Shown here piece after piece: positions 41,662 to 50,814 of a stretch of 64,000 bases of DNA. Position numbers and translations under genes: made by a program. Position 1 is the first letter of the stretch. The number at the start of each line of letters is the position of its first letter. This DNA comes from Cytomitobacter sp965233535 (GTDB lineage: Bacteria > Pseudomonadota > Alphaproteobacteria > CAJXXZ01 > 1604HC): NCBI GenBank assembly GCA_965233535.1, contig OZ247489.1, positions 434,001-498,000 on the forward strand, written 5' to 3'. The notes below the pieces were generated by a model, which saw nothing but the letters and a program-made list of their open reading frames with translations, had not been told where the DNA came from and did no database searches.

Positions 41662-41834
41662 TGTCTTCCTCCCTATTTCCCTTAGTGTATGCCTAATAAG
41701 TAAAGATGTTATTAAAAGACATACGTTAATGTTAAAATTTTATACAACATATCAGAAAAAATCAATAATAATTGCAGAAAAAATACTTGCAATCTGCTCT
41801 AAATATATTTTGGATAAAATGTTAAATTACTTAT

Positions 41835-42308
41835 ATGAGTAAAATAGTAATATACCTTACCCCAAAAGAGCATGAAATATACAATCTAATAGAGCCAGAG
41901 CTTAACCAAAAAGGTTATAATATTAGAATGGTGCAACTTACAAATACTTGCAACATTAACACCTTTCAAATAAGCATCGAAACTCAAAGTGGTTCACCTA
42001 TCACACATGAGGATTGTATTGAAGTAGGTAATATATGCACTACTACACTAAAATTAGAATCAAAATCTATTCCATTAGAAATCAGTTCTGCTGGAATTAA
42101 TCCAAATTTAACTAGACGTGAAGATTTCGAAAAACATATTAATTGCAATGTGAAAGTAAAGCTAAAAATAGAAGTTGAAAATCAAATGAATTGGACTGGG
42201 GAAATAAATGATGTAAATGAAGAAGGTATAGAGTTAAAATGCCTTTCTAAGAATGTCTTTATACCTTACAATCTAATTAGGAAAACTAAAAAGGTAGAGA
42301 ATAAATGA
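41835..42308 (+). CDS. rimP: Ribosome maturation factor RimP
   Basis: RimP (157 aa) assists assembly of the 30S subunit. The N-terminal domain has the RLxxPxLxxxGY-like EPELNQKGYNIRMVQL and HEDCIEVGNICTTTL, and the hinge PLEISSAGINPNLTRREDFEKH corresponds to the conserved EVSSPGxxRPLxxxxxF block in diverged form. The SH3-like C-terminal domain ends in IPYNLIRKTKKV. It overlaps the nusA start by four bases (ATGA), the standard rimP-nusA order. Shine-Dalgarno is absent. Confidence 0.88.
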   Translation: MSKIVIYLTPKEHEIYNLIEPELNQKGYNIRMVQLTNTCNINTFQISIETQSGSPITHEDCIEVGNICTTTLKLESKSIPLEISSAGINPNLTRREDFEKHINCNVKVKLKIEVENQMNWTGEINDVNEEGIELKCLSKNVFIPYNLIRKTKKVENK

Positions 42309-43930
42309 CCAAAACAAATGATGAATTAATAGATAGTATATTTGCATTATCTCAAGAAAAGAGATTAAGTACTCAAGTATTGCTTACCGCGGTTGAAGAA
42401 TCAATTAAAGAAGTTGTTGGGCAAACAAAAGGAAATATCCCTATAGATGTCACAATTAACCCTGATACTGGATGTATATATACGTATATAGTCAAATCTG
42501 TAGTTGAAAATCCAGAAGAGATATACGAAATATCACTTGAAGATGCTCTCAAAACTAACCCTGAGGTTAAAGTTGGAGAACATATAAAAGAATTACTTGA
42601 ATCTGGATCATTAACATCTATGACGTTTATGAGAACAGCAGCATCTTCTGTTAGAAAATTAATGAAAGAAAAAATTTCAAGATTAGAAAAAGATAGAGAA
42701 TATGAAGCATTCGAGAATCAAGAAGGAACCATGACTTTTGGTAAAATCAAAAGATTTGAATTTGGAAATATTATTTTAGACTTAAAAAATGGTGAAGGAT
42801 ACTTGCCATCAGCTGAGCTTATACCAGGTGAACATTTTAAAATGCATGAAGAAGTGAAAGCTTATATATACCAAGTTAAAAATAATGACAAAGGTCCTCA
42901 AGTTTTATTATCTAGAAAACATCCAGGATTTTTAGAAGGACTTTTTGAAGAAATTATACCAGAAGTTAATGATAAAATCTTTGTGAAAGCAATTGCTAGA
43001 GATGCAGGAAGTAAATCTAAAGTTGCAGTGATTTCCACAGATGAAGATATTGATGCTATTGGATCATGCATTGGTAAAGGTGGAATGAGAATCAAAACAA
43101 TCATGGATGAAATTTTTCAAGAAAAAATTGATGTTGTGAATTGGTCTGAAGACATTGCTACTTTTGCGGTCAACTCAATCGAACCAGCTAAAGTTGTGCG
43201 TGTAATTGTAAAAGGCGAGCAAGATATTGAATTAGTAGTGAATGATGATGATATTAGCATTGCTATTGGTAGAGCTGGACAAAATGTTAGACTTACCAGA
43301 CAGTTAATTAAATCAAAGTTAACAATTACATCTGAATCAGATTATGAAGCAAAGCAACAACAAATACTTGATGATGCAACTGAGCAATTTTCAACTTTAG
43401 GTTTGTCAGAAGAAAACATTCAAGCTTTAGTTGCAAGTGAAATTGTATCTTTTGAAATTCTAAAAGGTTGCTACGTAGAGGACATTAAGGAATCTGGAGT
43501 AGATTTGAGCGAAGCAGAGATTCAAAGAATTATAAAAGAAGCAGATAAGAAACATATTGAATATTGCCATAAAAAAGCTGAAGAATTGGGAAGTAAAATT
43601 AATTTAGGTATTAGCACATTAAACATTTCAGATGCTGCAAAGCTTGCAGAAAGTGGAATTTTGACTGATGAAGCAGTTGCCGATTTAGATACAGAAGAAA
43701 TGGCAAGTATTTTGAGAGATTTAAGAAAGTTTCAAATCAATGAAATCATAATGGATTACAGAAGAGACGCTTATGACTTAGAAACACACGCAGACTCTGC
43801 AATTAATGATGAGGATACTGAATCAGATGCAATAAGCGATGAGGATCAAAGTGAAAATACAGATTCAAATGAAAATGATCAAGTTTTAAGCGAAAACAAT
43901 GAAGATGATGCAAATCAAGATTTGAACTAA
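42305..43930 (+). CDS. nusA: Transcription termination/antitermination factor NusA
   Basis: NusA (541 aa) binds RNA polymerase and nascent RNA, modulating pausing, termination and rRNA antitermination together with NusB (12582-14219). Present are the N-terminal polymerase-binding domain (LSTQVLLTAVEESIKEV), an S1 domain (GKIKRFEFGNIILDLKNGEGYLPSAE), two KH domains (AIGSCIGKGGMRIKTIMDEI; ISIAIGRAGQNVRLTRQL) and C-terminal acidic repeats with HhH-like helices. It finishes in a strongly acidic Glu/Asp/Asn tail. The usual downstream infB is absent. Confidence 0.96.
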   Translation: MTKTNDELIDSIFALSQEKRLSTQVLLTAVEESIKEVVGQTKGNIPIDVTINPDTGCIYTYIVKSVVENPEEIYEISLEDALKTNPEVKVGEHIKELLESGSLTSMTFMRTAASSVRKLMKEKISRLEKDREYEAFENQEGTMTFGKIKRFEFGNIILDLKNGEGYLPSAELIPGEHFKMHEEVKAYIYQVKNNDKGPQVLLSRKHPGFLEGLFEEIIPEVNDKIFVKAIARDAGSKSKVAVISTDEDIDAIGSCIGKGGMRIKTIMDEIFQEKIDVVNWSEDIATFAVNSIEPAKVVRVIVKGEQDIELVVNDDDISIAIGRAGQNVRLTRQLIKSKLTITSESDYEAKQQQILDDATEQFSTLGLSEENIQALVASEIVSFEILKGCYVEDIKESGVDLSEAEIQRIIKEADKKHIEYCHKKAEELGSKINLGISTLNISDAAKLAESGILTDEAVADLDTEEMASILRDLRKFQINEIIMDYRRDAYDLETHADSAINDEDTESDAISDEDQSENTDSNENDQVLSENNEDDANQDLN

Positions 43931-44570
43931 AAAAATAAATTCATCAATGAAAATATATAAAGTGCAAATCATATTAAAATGACAAACAAATGAAAACATA
44001 CAATTAAAATACAAGCAATCAAATTGCAAATAACAATGAAATTAGTGGTTTTTTATCAAATTCAATTAGAGAATAAAAATGGAGACATATAATAAATCAT
44101 GAAAACCCAATGATGTGATTATTATTAAAAACTAAGTAGACAAATAACATGAAAAACACTGAAACTTACACCTATTTTTTCATAATCATTTTATTTATAT
44201 TAAAAGCAATTTTTCACTATAACATTAGAGTTTTCATATAATTTTATACAAAAATCTCATTCATTACTGTATATTAAAAGTAATTCATAAATAAGTAAAA
44301 TAACGAAAAGTGCAATAATGTAAAAAGTATTAAAAAATTACTATAGAAAAATGAAACACAATAATCTTTATATATTTAAATCACACACAAATAAGCAATG
44401 TTAAAAAAATCATAACACATCAAGAATAATTATATAAAAACACTAAAATTATATATTTTGTCAAAATGCTTTCATCAAATACTTTGCAACAATTGAAAAA
44501 CAAACCATCTTTTTCTAAAACAGTTTGCAAATAATTTAATATGATTTTTTGATTTTATAATAAATGGAAA
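43931..44570. other. 640-base gap after nusA with no recognised gene
   Basis: Very AT-rich sequence with no frame longer than ~60 codons, no tRNA and no clear terminator. In many bacteria infB, rbfA and truB follow nusA, so this may be the decayed remains of part of that operon, but no coding trace is visible to me. Confidence 0.5.
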
Positions 44571-44753
44571 TTATGAAGAAGTAATTCTTCCGCTTTTAGC
44601 TTCTTTAACAAGAACATGTTTTCTAAGCTTAGGGCTATATTTCTTTAGATCAACTAATTTTTTACCCTTCATTCCATGACTTTTTGTTCTAACTCCAAAA
44701 TAACCATCACCAACTAAAGCAATGAGACCTAATTTACTTTTCTTCTTAGCCAT
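44571..44753 (-). CDS. rpmG: 50S ribosomal protein L33
   Basis: A 60-residue basic protein starting MAKKKSKLGLIALVG and containing the L33 C-terminal signature DLKKYSPKLRKHVLVKEAK. It belongs to the Cys-less L33 type without a zinc ribbon. A Shine-Dalgarno TAGGAG precedes the ATG. It lies 17 bases after tRNA-Phe on the same strand, so they may share a transcript. The C-terminal SGRITSS is a small extension. Confidence 0.93.
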   Translation of the reverse strand: MAKKKSKLGLIALVGDGYFGVRTKSHGMKGKKLVDLKKYSPKLRKHVLVKEAKSGRITSS

Positions 44754-44770
44754 TTTAAAAACTCCTAATA

Positions 44771-44843
44771 TGCCTAGAGCCGGAATCGAACCAGCGACAC
44801 GTAGATCTTCAATCTACTGCTCTACCGACTGAGCTATCCAGGC
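44771..44843 (-). tRNA. tRNA-Phe(GAA)
   Basis: A 73-base tRNA: acceptor GCCTGGA/TCTAGGC, D-arm GCTC..GAGC, anticodon stem GTAGA/TCTAC with loop TTGAAGA (GAA), T-loop TTCGATT, discriminator A, CCA not encoded. All arms pair normally. Confidence 0.96.
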
Positions 44844-44980
44844 AATATAATTATTGTAATATAAAAGATAAAAAAGTCTATAGATATTCACTAATTAGTA
44901 AGTAAAAACAAAAGAGAAAATCTATAAATCTTCAAATTCACTACAAAAATAGTAAAAGAGAAAATTTATAGATATGAAAA

Positions 44981-45001
44981 TTTGCTATATGATATAGCAA
45001 A
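44981..45001 (-). terminator. Possible terminator of the Ser/Pro-rich gene
   Basis: An inverted repeat TTTGCTATAT / ATATAGCAAA is followed on the minus strand by TTTT. It lies about 50 bases beyond the stop of the 45054-47210 gene. The U-run is short, so the call is moderate. Confidence 0.5.
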
Positions 45002-45053
45002 GGGAAATTCATTTTTGAACTAATAATCGAAATTATATTCAAAGTTCAAGAAA

Positions 45054-47210
45054 TTAGTTAGCTTTGTATAAGTCAGCTTCTGTTAAAATTTCTTGCATTA
45101 CATTTAATACGTACATTTCTTCTAGATCATATTCATTATCTTGTCCTGCAATATTAATACCATACTCACTAATCAAGTGGGCATGGAAGTTCAAGTTAAC
45201 TGAATGTGCTTTGAATGCGCATTTTTTCATTGATGAATCAACATTGTTTAACAAGTAGTTGTATACTGTATTTACATTTTCTTTTGCATCTTCACTACGT
45301 GTTAAATCTAAGCTTACAGCATCTCCATTTAAGAACTTAATCAAATCTGATGATTCTTCAAATTTCCCAACAAATTCTTGAACATATAGCCTGCTTACAA
45401 GGAAATCCACTCCATCATTTTCATTCTTATATGTTTTAACAAGTAAGTCAGCAAATGCTGGGTTGATCCACGGGTTAATGTTATCTCCATTTTCATCTTT
45501 AGTGATTAACTTGGAGTAAAATTCACTATTCTTTCTTACATTCAACCATAAGTAAGATACTGCATTGTCTTCTGAAGAAGAGAGCAAGTTATATAGATCT
45601 TCATCCATTTCTTTAAGCAAGTTACTTAATTCAGCAGACATGACTTTTGGCACTTTAACTTGAATAATTGATGCATTGTCTTCATGATGTACTAAACCAT
45701 ATCGTCCATTACCACCTTGAAGCTCTTCTCTCAATGTTTCTTCTTTTTCATTTGATAAGTGATTACCAAGCACAAAAGCTGCTGTCACTTTATGATCTTT
45801 AAACAATCCTGGATTGTTTTTCATAAATTTAGCATTAGCTTCTGAAATTGTGAATTCTTCACTTGCATCAACTATAGTTTGACCATCTTCTAATGCATTT
45901 TTCAAATCTTGAAGCCTTGTCTCTACATTATTTGCTACATCTGTTGATAATAGCTGTTTAGCAACTTCTGCTAAGTTTTCCTTAACAGAAGCTTCAACTT
46001 TAACTGGATTTACTGTGCTAGCAATCTGAGCTTTTGCTTGTGCAATAAGATCAGCAGCTTTGGAAGCCCCTTTTGGAGATGCTGGTGATTCTAATGCAAT
46101 TGCCTCTTGCTCAACACTATTTGATAAATCTGACTTATTAGATGGTGAAGCTTCTTGAGAAATAGTTTGTGGAATCTCTATCTTTAACTCAGAACCTGCT
46201 GTCTCATTAGCTGCTACTGCACCTTCTGCAATTGATGCATCAATTGATGAAGTTGAGGGCCTGTGAGATGGAGATGATGAAGCTCTTAATGCCTCAATTT
46301 CAGAAGGACTGAACACTTTTGAAGTTGCATCTGGAGCACTCATTGCTGCTGGATGTTTGCCTGTTCTAGACAATACACTTGATGATCTACTTGAAGAGCT
46401 TGAAGCAGGGCTAAGAACTTCACTATCAAGAGCTAAAACACCTAAACCATCATTAGATTGTGGGCTACTTGATCCTGAAAGAACATTAGCTGCATTGCTT
46501 GCTGGCAATCTTCCAAAAGAAGCATTGTCTCTCAGAGTTGGACTAGCTGGACTACTTGGAGCTGGACTGCTTGCTACACTTAATGATGCATGAGCGGGAC
46601 TACTTGGAGCGCTAGATTGAGGGCTACTTGCTGTGCTTACAGACGCTCTTTCAAAATTATTACTTTTAAGAAATTCAGTAACTGACTTTTCTACTGCTTT
46701 ATAACTCTTCAATGCAATAGGAGATTCAAATTTATAGTAAAAATTTTGAGCATTGTCTGTATCAGCTTTAAAAATTACCTGACCTTCAACATTTTTACTT
46801 TTATTATCACCATGAATTTTTTGATTTAAAAATCTAAACCTATATATTGATTGAGAAATTATATTAATACTTTTAGTATTATCATTAAACTTTTGATCAG
46901 TTATCTTAAAAACCAATTGTTTTGTTTCATTAGAAATAACAAAATCAAAATTAACTTTACCATCTGTCATTTTTCTACAAGCTAAATATGCCTCTGTAAG
47001 ATTATATTTAAATACACTACGCATAGCTCCAAAGATAACACTAGATTGCTTTTGTAACTCTTCATCAAATTTAGTTTTAAAAGCATCTAAAGCACTCAGA
47101 CTAGAAGACTGTGCAGCTTGAGCACTTTCTTTCAAACCTGCTGGCATAGATGATACTTTCATTGTAGACAACATTAAACATAATAACACAAGATGTGATT
47201 TCTTATTCAT
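45054..47210 (-). CDS. Large exported Ser/Pro/Ala-rich protein of unknown function
   Basis: A 718-residue protein that I do not recognise. It has a Sec-type signal (HLVLLCLMLSTMKVSSMPA). Residues ~25-190 form an alpha/beta N-terminal domain (VNFDFVISNETKQLVFKIT). Residues ~195-375 are low complexity, rich in SSP, ASP and SSS runs and likely disordered. Residues ~380-718 are mainly helical and acidic with a globular C-terminal part (NAVSYLWLNVRKNSEFYSKL, FVGKFEESSDLIKFLNGD). A clear Shine-Dalgarno (AAGGAG) precedes the ATG. The signal, disordered middle and lone gene suggest a secreted, host-facing protein. Confidence 0.7.
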   Translation of the reverse strand: MNKKSHLVLLCLMLSTMKVSSMPAGLKESAQAAQSSSLSALDAFKTKFDEELQKQSSVIFGAMRSVFKYNLTEAYLACRKMTDGKVNFDFVISNETKQLVFKITDQKFNDNTKSINIISQSIYRFRFLNQKIHGDNKSKNVEGQVIFKADTDNAQNFYYKFESPIALKSYKAVEKSVTEFLKSNNFERASVSTASSPQSSAPSSPAHASLSVASSPAPSSPASPTLRDNASFGRLPASNAANVLSGSSSPQSNDGLGVLALDSEVLSPASSSSSRSSSVLSRTGKHPAAMSAPDATSKVFSPSEIEALRASSSPSHRPSTSSIDASIAEGAVAANETAGSELKIEIPQTISQEASPSNKSDLSNSVEQEAIALESPASPKGASKAADLIAQAKAQIASTVNPVKVEASVKENLAEVAKQLLSTDVANNVETRLQDLKNALEDGQTIVDASEEFTISEANAKFMKNNPGLFKDHKVTAAFVLGNHLSNEKEETLREELQGGNGRYGLVHHEDNASIIQVKVPKVMSAELSNLLKEMDEDLYNLLSSSEDNAVSYLWLNVRKNSEFYSKLITKDENGDNINPWINPAFADLLVKTYKNENDGVDFLVSRLYVQEFVGKFEESSDLIKFLNGDAVSLDLTRSEDAKENVNTVYNYLLNNVDSSMKKCAFKAHSVNLNFHAHLISEYGINIAGQDNEYDLEEMYVLNVMQEILTEADLYKAN

Positions 47211-47442
47211 TTACTACTCCTTATTTCCTAGAGCTTAACCAAAGATAATTAACAAACTATAAATTTATAGATAATTTACTCTAAATATCTCTTAAACTTT
47301 CACTTATCTTACATGGCAAAAGTAAAGATATGATTTAACTTTAACAGTACTATGACAACAAATGCTCTTTATTTGCACAACTATGATTTATAGCATTAAA
47401 AAATATAGAAAAGCTTCAATATTGAAAAACTCACAATTGCTA

Positions 47443-47470
47443 TTGCATTTTTTATTATTTGCGATATAAT
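47443..47470 (+). promoter_or_regulatory. Sigma-70-type promoter of the 88-residue gene
   Basis: TTGCAT (47443-47448), 16 bases, TATAAT (47465-47470), then a ~48-base leader with GGAGG at 47516-47520. This is a conventional leadered layout, in contrast to its next neighbour. The gap 47211-47442 holds nothing else I recognise. Confidence 0.7.
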
Positions 47471-47525
47471 AAAATTTATTTGTGTTTTCAAAACTAAAAA
47501 TGAGACAATGATTTTGGAGGATACA

Positions 47526-47792
47526 ATGAAAGAACAACTAACGCAAAATTTAGCGGAAATGAAAAAGAAATTTATACAAGACTTAGATCAAATATATCAA
47601 AAGGCATTAAGTGATGGCTTGTTATCACAAGCATTAAAAGCTAAGGAAATGCTAGCAAAATGCCAAGGGTATTTTTCAAATAAAAGTGAAAAACCAAATA
47701 AAATCTTAAATGAAGGGCTAAATTCTAACAATCTAAAGCAATTATTAGAAGAAATACAAAGTGAATTAATACAAACAAGCAAATCAGAGTAA
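47526..47792 (+). CDS. Small helical protein of unknown function
   Basis: An 88-residue, mostly alpha-helical, charged protein (KEQLTQNLAEMKKKFIQDLDQ, ALSDGLLSQALKAKEMLAKC). No signal or membrane segment. The ATG at 47526 is fixed by GGAGG five bases upstream; an earlier in-frame ATG at 47508 overlaps that site. No family is recognised. It sits 62 bases before another unknown gene on the same strand. Confidence 0.65.
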   Translation: MKEQLTQNLAEMKKKFIQDLDQIYQKALSDGLLSQALKAKEMLAKCQGYFSNKSEKPNKILNEGLNSNNLKQLLEEIQSELIQTSKSE

Positions 47793-47854
47793 AAACACAT
47801 CGTGATTTACAAATAAGCACTATTTAAAACATTTCAAAACTATATACTCAAGTA

Positions 47855-48322
47855 ATGGATGAAATCTTTTTACCACCTTGGGATAAATTACTACAACAAA
47901 ATACAAACAGCAAAGTGTGGAATCCTGATTTACACAACAAAAGCCAACTTAAAGTTTATCAGTTAATTGAGAGTGCATTTCCTAATGATAGTGAAAATTT
48001 CTTCTTAAGTTTTTTGTGTTTTGGAAGAAACTACTTTGCACCACCAAGCACTGAAGACGAATCATATAAGATGTTAGAAAACATGGAAGGCAAGAGAGTT
48101 AAGGTCTTTTTTGCATTGAAAAAAGCAAATCATAAACATGTAATTGGAAATGAATGGTTTTTACTTAAAAAAATGCATCATAAAGAAAGATTATACTTTT
48201 CAAAGAAATTTCTTGACTACCAAACTTTTATAAGATTTTCAGGCCAAGCTGTTATTGTAAAATCTGGAACACAAAAAAGTGCATTTAACTTATTATATAA
48301 TAACAAATTTTTAATTGAATAA
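47855..48322 (+). CDS. Hypothetical cytoplasmic protein
   Basis: A 155-residue protein beginning MDEIFLPPWDKLLQQ, with aromatic and basic segments (SFLCFGRNYFAPPS, LLKKMHHKERLYFSKKF) and no signal or membrane helix. I do not recognise a family. TATACT at 47843-47848 lies exactly 6 bases before the ATG and there is no Shine-Dalgarno sequence, which supports the start and a leaderless message. Confidence 0.6.
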   Translation: MDEIFLPPWDKLLQQNTNSKVWNPDLHNKSQLKVYQLIESAFPNDSENFFLSFLCFGRNYFAPPSTEDESYKMLENMEGKRVKVFFALKKANHKHVIGNEWFLLKKMHHKERLYFSKKFLDYQTFIRFSGQAVIVKSGTQKSAFNLLYNNKFLIE

Positions 48323-48387
48323 ATTTTACAAACTCAACAATCAATTCTAAGATTTAATTGATTGATTTTACTAACAAAAAGACATAA

Positions 48388-49260
48388 TCAGGAATTTAAT
48401 ATAGTAGCAGGATCAACGTACTCTTTGCCATTCCAAATTCGCATAAAAATACTACCAGACGATTTAGCTAATTTATCACCTTTTTTAACGTGATCGCCTT
48501 GCAAAACATTAATAGATGAAAGACTGCTATATGTAATTATCCAAGATGCATTGTTTATATTACGTTTTACATAAACAGACCTGTTTGCATTATCAACAAA
48601 AACAATTTGCCCATCACATGGAGCTAAAACATCCCCTGCATTTAAAATATAAACTCCATCTTGTCTTTTTCCATGTTTTTGAGAAAAAGGCATAGATTTA
48701 TCAATCACTCCATTTTTAATTGGGAAAAGGATATCCAATTTAACAGTTTTTATCACTTCAGGCTTTGCTTCTTTTGCTTTTATATCTTTTTCTAACTTTT
48801 TATCCATTGCTTCTTGTTTCTTAATTTGCTCTTTTTGTTCTTTTTGATGCTTATGGCTATCTTTAATGTTTTGCATATCAAGCTGCTCTTCTTTGGCTAA
48901 CTCTTCTTGAATCGAATCGTTTAAGATATCATTTGTATCTGTTTGTGGATCTACTTTCAAACTTTCTAAGCTAAACAAATCTACTTTATTCTCACATACT
49001 ACAGGTTCTGGCGATTTTTTCACAGATAAAATTTTTGTTTTTCTTTCCACTGTATAGTATTTTAAAGCTTGCCCTGAACACAAAGCATATGGAGCTTTCA
49101 ATTCGTTAGAAGTTATTAGATGTTTCTTAGAAATATTATATTTTTCACATATAATTTCTAATGTTTCACCCTCCCCTACTATAATAAAATTAGCTTTTTT
49201 CTTTTCACATCCGGACAAAAACAAGCCCACCAATAATATATTTCTTAAATTTTTCAACAT
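48388..49260 (-). CDS. Lipoprotein with LysM and degenerate M23 (LytM) domain
   Basis: A 290-residue lipoprotein: lipobox FLSGC, LysM peptidoglycan-binding domain (residues ~25-70, GEGETLEIICEKYNISKKHLI), a Glu/Lys-rich coiled linker, and a C-terminal M23 fold (FPIKNGVIDKSM, GVYILNAGDVLAPCDGQIVFV, GDHVKKGDKLAKSS). The zinc ligands of active M23 enzymes are missing: the HxxxD position reads QDGVYI-like and the HxH position reads TYSSLS. It therefore resembles NlpD/EnvC-type activators of cell-wall amidases rather than an enzyme. It overlaps the end of serS by 7 bases. Confidence 0.85.
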   Translation of the reverse strand: MLKNLRNILLVGLFLSGCEKKKANFIIVGEGETLEIICEKYNISKKHLITSNELKAPYALCSGQALKYYTVERKTKILSVKKSPEPVVCENKVDLFSLESLKVDPQTDTNDILNDSIQEELAKEEQLDMQNIKDSHKHQKEQKEQIKKQEAMDKKLEKDIKAKEAKPEVIKTVKLDILFPIKNGVIDKSMPFSQKHGKRQDGVYILNAGDVLAPCDGQIVFVDNANRSVYVKRNINNASWIITYSSLSSINVLQGDHVKKGDKLAKSSGSIFMRIWNGKEYVDPATILNS

Positions 49261-50453
49261 TTATATTTCTCCATTCCTACATAATCTTGCAAAACACTTG
49301 GTATGTATAAGACCCCATCTTTATAACAATTCTCTAAAATAGCCGCCAAAGTCCTTCCGACAGCTAAAGCAGAGCAATTCAGTGTGTGTACAAAATGCTT
49401 TTCTGTACCCTCAACATAACGTGTATTCATTCTTCTTGCTTGAAAATCTACACAATTTGAACAACTTGCAATTTCCACATATTTATTCGCTCCAGCCATC
49501 CATACTTCTATGTCAAACTGTCGGTTTGCTGTAAATCCAATATCTCCAGAGCAAATTTCTATCACTCTATATGGCAATTCCAAAGCTTGTAAAATACTTT
49601 TTGCATGTTCCAACATAAATTCATGCTCTTTTTCAGAATCTTGATTAGTAATTGATACTATTTCTACTTTTTGAAACTGATGCAACCTAATCAAACCTTT
49701 TGTGTCTTTTCCAGCAGAACCAGCTTCTTTTCTAAAGCAATGACTCAAAGTTGTAAAACGCATTGGCAATTCTTTAGATTTTAAAATTTGACCACTAACC
49801 ATATTAACTAAAGGAACTTCTCCAGTTGGAATTAATGCTTTGTCATTAAAAGTAAATAAATCTTCTTTAAATTTAGGAAGTTGCCCAGAATTATATAAGG
49901 CTTCATTTTTTGCAATAAATGGCACAGAAACTTCATTAAATCCACTTTTCACATTAAAATCTAACATCCATTGAGCAATACTTCTTTCGAGTTTTGATAA
50001 AAATCCCGACATAATAGCAAATCTACTTCCAGAAACATTAGAAGGATCATGCCATAATTTAAAGTGTTGCATAATTTCATCGTGAGTATGATCTTTTTTC
50101 ACTGCAGAGCCCCAAGTTTGCATTTCTACATTGTTATCTTCACTATCTCCAATAGGTGTTTTGTTAGAGATAATATTAGGCAACCTGGACATTTCATCAT
50201 TTAACTCGGTATAGGCATCTTTTACTTGCATTTCCATACTGTTTATTTTTGCTTTCAACTGCTTTCCTAAATCAAAATCTCTTTTTTTAGCTGCTAATTT
50301 ACTTTTTTGCCTCAAATCATTTAAAGAAGAAATTAAATTTCTCCAAATTTGATATAATTTTAAAATAGATTTAGATTGCTCTTTCATCTTTCTAGCAACC
50401 AAATTTTTATCTAATGCATCAAGATTATTTTTAATCCACTTTATATCCAACAT
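49254..50453 (-). CDS. serS: Seryl-tRNA synthetase
   Basis: SerRS (399 aa) charges tRNA-Ser and tRNA-Sec. It has the N-terminal tRNA-binding coiled coil (residues ~25-110), class II motif 2 (FTTLSHCFRKEAGSAGKDTKGLIR.LHQFQKVE) and motif 3 (LNCSALAVGRTLAAILENC). I place the start at 50453 (MLDIKWIKNN), where SerRS proteins begin; an in-frame ATG at 50519 would give an odd 22-residue extension and overlap rplU. TATTAT at 50465-50460 lies 6 bases before this ATG, which supports the choice. Motif residues are intact. Confidence 0.96.
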   Translation of the reverse strand: MLDIKWIKNNLDALDKNLVARKMKEQSKSILKLYQIWRNLISSLNDLRQKSKLAAKKRDFDLGKQLKAKINSMEMQVKDAYTELNDEMSRLPNIISNKTPIGDSEDNNVEMQTWGSAVKKDHTHDEIMQHFKLWHDPSNVSGSRFAIMSGFLSKLERSIAQWMLDFNVKSGFNEVSVPFIAKNEALYNSGQLPKFKEDLFTFNDKALIPTGEVPLVNMVSGQILKSKELPMRFTTLSHCFRKEAGSAGKDTKGLIRLHQFQKVEIVSITNQDSEKEHEFMLEHAKSILQALELPYRVIEICSGDIGFTANRQFDIEVWMAGANKYVEIASCSNCVDFQARRMNTRYVEGTEKHFVHTLNCSALAVGRTLAAILENCYKDGVLYIPSVLQDYVGMEKYKC

Positions 50454-50459
50454 ATTTAT

Positions 50460-50511
50460 ATAATAGAATAATTTTTTCAGCATTGACATATATCTTGGGA
50501 AATAAGATAAT
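50460..50511. promoter_or_regulatory. Divergent leaderless promoters of serS and rplU
   Basis: Only 64 bases separate the two ATGs. For rplU: TTGACA (50483-50488), a 17-base spacer, GATAAT (50506-50511), then 6 bases to the ATG at 50518. For serS on the minus strand: TATTAT (50465-50460), then 6 bases to the ATG at 50453. Neither gene has room for a Shine-Dalgarno-bearing leader. Confidence 0.8.
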
Positions 50512-50517
50512 TTGATC

Positions 50518-50811
50518 ATGTTGAATACTGTTGTTCAGTCTGGCGGACACCAATATATAGTCAGTGAAGGTTCTATTATCAAGTGTAGTAGTGTTAACTC
50601 TGAGGTTGGTCAAATAATAGATCTGCAAAGCTTGGGTTGTTTTGGTAAAGAAAGAAAAGAATGTGATGTTAAAGCGGAAGTTTTAGAGCACGGAAGAGAT
50701 AAAAAGGTTATTGTTTTTAAGAAATTAAGAAGACATAACCATAGAAAGTTTAACACTCATAGACAAGGTTTTACTTTGCTAAAAATCAAAAGCATTGAAG
50801 TAAAGGAGTAA
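50518..50811 (+). CDS. rplU: 50S ribosomal protein L21
   Basis: L21 (97 aa) binds 23S rRNA early in 50S assembly. MLNTVVQSGGHQYIVSEGSIIKC matches the L21 start (AVIxxGGKQYxVxxGxxIxVE), and KVIVFKKLRRHNHRKFNTHRQGFT is the conserved basic C-terminal block. The ATG at 50518 is chosen over the TTG at 50512 because it fits L21 and lies 6 bases from the -10. The gene is followed directly by rpmA, the usual pair. Confidence 0.95.
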   Translation: MLNTVVQSGGHQYIVSEGSIIKCSSVNSEVGQIIDLQSLGCFGKERKECDVKAEVLEHGRDKKVIVFKKLRRHNHRKFNTHRQGFTLLKIKSIEVKE

Positions 50812-50814
50812 ATA

